From: an uncultured Pelagibacteraceae bacterium
GTDB taxonomy: Bacteria; Pseudomonadota; Alphaproteobacteria; Pelagibacterales; Pelagibacteraceae
NCBI GenBank assembly: GCA_913052435.1
Contig: CAJXDV010000066.1
Span: 1 to 5,485 of the forward strand
DNA length: 5,485 nucleotides
Reading direction: 5' to 3'
Position numbers and translations under genes: made by a program. The stretch's first letter is position 1, and each line of letters opens with the position of its first letter. The notes under the pieces are model-generated. The model had not been told where the DNA came from, made no database searches, and worked only from the letters and a program-made list of their open reading frames with translations. Shown piece after piece: positions 5,201 through 5,485 of the stretch.

Positions 5201-5213
5201 TGTAATTATAACA
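5201..5213 (-). promoter_or_regulatory. Extended -10 promoter overlapping a Zur-box-like dyad
   Basis: On the minus strand 5205-5213 read TGTTATAAT, a consensus extended -10 (TGnTATAAT), about 70 bases before the first operon gene. No good -35 is present, as extended -10 promoters allow. The 13 bases 5201-5213 (minus strand TGTTATAATTACA) form an imperfect dyad matching its own reverse complement at 10 of 13 positions. The left half matches the gammaproteobacterial Zur-box core GTTATANTATAAC; the right half is poorer. Zinc repression at the -10 would fit the operon's content. Confidence 0.45.
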
Positions 5214-5249
5214 ACAAAAGAATTAAATTAAAAACTTTTTTGAAGGGTC

Positions 5250-5279
5250 TGTCTGACTGTGAAGAATTAAGTGGGGGGT
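5250..5279 (+). repeat. REP-like repeat, copy C, inverted relative to copies A and B
   Basis: Plus-strand bases 5250-5279 run from TGTCTGAC through TGTGAAGAATTAAGTG to a G6 run. They match the minus strand of copy A with one internal one-base gap in the last 23 bases, plus a two-base loss after TGTCTGAC. Its palindromic ends have partly decayed. It lies just upstream of the zinc-operon promoter, on the far side of the operon from copies A and B and in inverse orientation. Confidence 0.65.
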
Positions 5280-5321
5280 TACTCAAAGGAGATGATGGGG
5301 GAGGAAAATTATTGAGAATAG

Positions 5322-5485
5322 GTGACTCCTCTGAGATCTAATGATGTCCCAGAGGTTCTTTTAGCCCAAGTGGTTCAAGTGACATCACTTGCTGCAAATG
5401 TTCGCAAAGTTTTTAAAACAACTCTTCAGGATCTTTTTTTCTCGGATCGAAGGGACGAAACACGTAATCAAAGTGATGGATTCCT
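5322..5485 (+). CDS. possible 5' part of a plus-strand gene running off the window
   Basis: After a TAG at 5319-5321 the frame stays open from GTG 5322 to the window end (54 codons). By hand count, codons from 5343 on have about 64% G+C at position 1 and about 26% at position 3, as expected for coding DNA in an AT-rich genome. The translation is amphipathic and protein-like (for example DVPEVLLAQVVQVTSLAANV) but matches no family I know. The start is doubtful: GTG 5322 has only a distant GGAGG (5300-5304). A good AGGAG-ATG pair (5287-5297) lies in the same frame but is cut off by TGA (5313-5315) and TAG. It may be a gene with a broken start. It competes with the minus-strand tail described separately; probably only one is real. 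Confidence 0.35.
   Translation, partial: MTPLRSNDVPEVLLAQVVQVTSLAANVRKVFKTTLQDLFFSDRRDETRNQSDGF
5413..5485 (-). CDS. alternative: 3' end of a minus-strand gene entering from the right
   Basis: On the minus strand a frame enters from beyond the window and ends at TAA 5413-5415. It encodes a charged, protein-like tail, HHFDYVFRPFDPRKKDPEEL-F. If real, it lies upstream of the zinc operon in the same direction. Position-specific base composition here fits the opposing plus-strand frame somewhat better, so this is offered as the competing reading. Confidence 0.3.
   Translation of the reverse strand, partial: GIHHFDYVFRPFDPRKKDPEELF

Noticed and set aside
1..5485. tRNA, rRNA, CRISPR array or transposase gene
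   Set aside because: No T-loop GGTTCGAATCC-type motif, rRNA-like block, regularly spaced repeat array or transposase motif was seen on either strand.

Overview
The window is AT-rich (about 20-25% G+C in many intergenic stretches). It reads as chromosome of a Gram-negative bacterium, most likely a proteobacterium: the right-hand genes encode Sec-exported small proteins and a LolCDE/MacB-type ABC module. The species cannot be named from the sequence.

Layout. (1) Bases 1-486: three consecutive very short plus-strand frames (38, 46 and 24 codons), each encoding a tiny, mostly single-span membrane protein. (2) Bases 487-720: a gene-less stretch of unusually high G+C (about 43% by hand count over 491-630, against about 20-23% on both sides). 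It has several nested inverted repeats and looks like a structured RNA. (3) 796-1428: a monofunctional AlkA-type DNA glycosylase of the HhH-GPD superfamily. (4) 1429-1723: a fourth tiny membrane-protein frame (27 codons), followed by copies of a REP-like repeat. (5) 1724-5138, minus strand: a five-gene operon, read right to left. Its genes are a small exported protein ending in an RGPP motif, a DUF2796 (ZrgA-type) His-rich periplasmic protein, an ABC ATPase, a FtsX/MacB-type permease and an exported DUF3299 protein. (6) 5139-5485: the operon promoter region, an inverted copy of the same repeat, a near-perfect 16-bp dyad and an undecided edge frame.

The operon has the composition of the ZrgABCDE zinc-uptake locus described in Vibrio cholerae. 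The likely scheme is that periplasmic zinc is bound or handed over by ZrgA and possibly the small exported protein, with the ATPase and permease forming the inner-membrane ABC unit. The DUF3299 protein is an accessory of unknown mechanism. The promoter carries an extended -10 overlapping a Zur-box-like dyad.

The most unusual features are the cluster of unannotated micro-proteins beside a probable structured RNA, a perfect 14-bp inverted repeat that would hide the zrgA ribosome-binding site, and inverted REP-like repeats bracketing the whole zinc operon.
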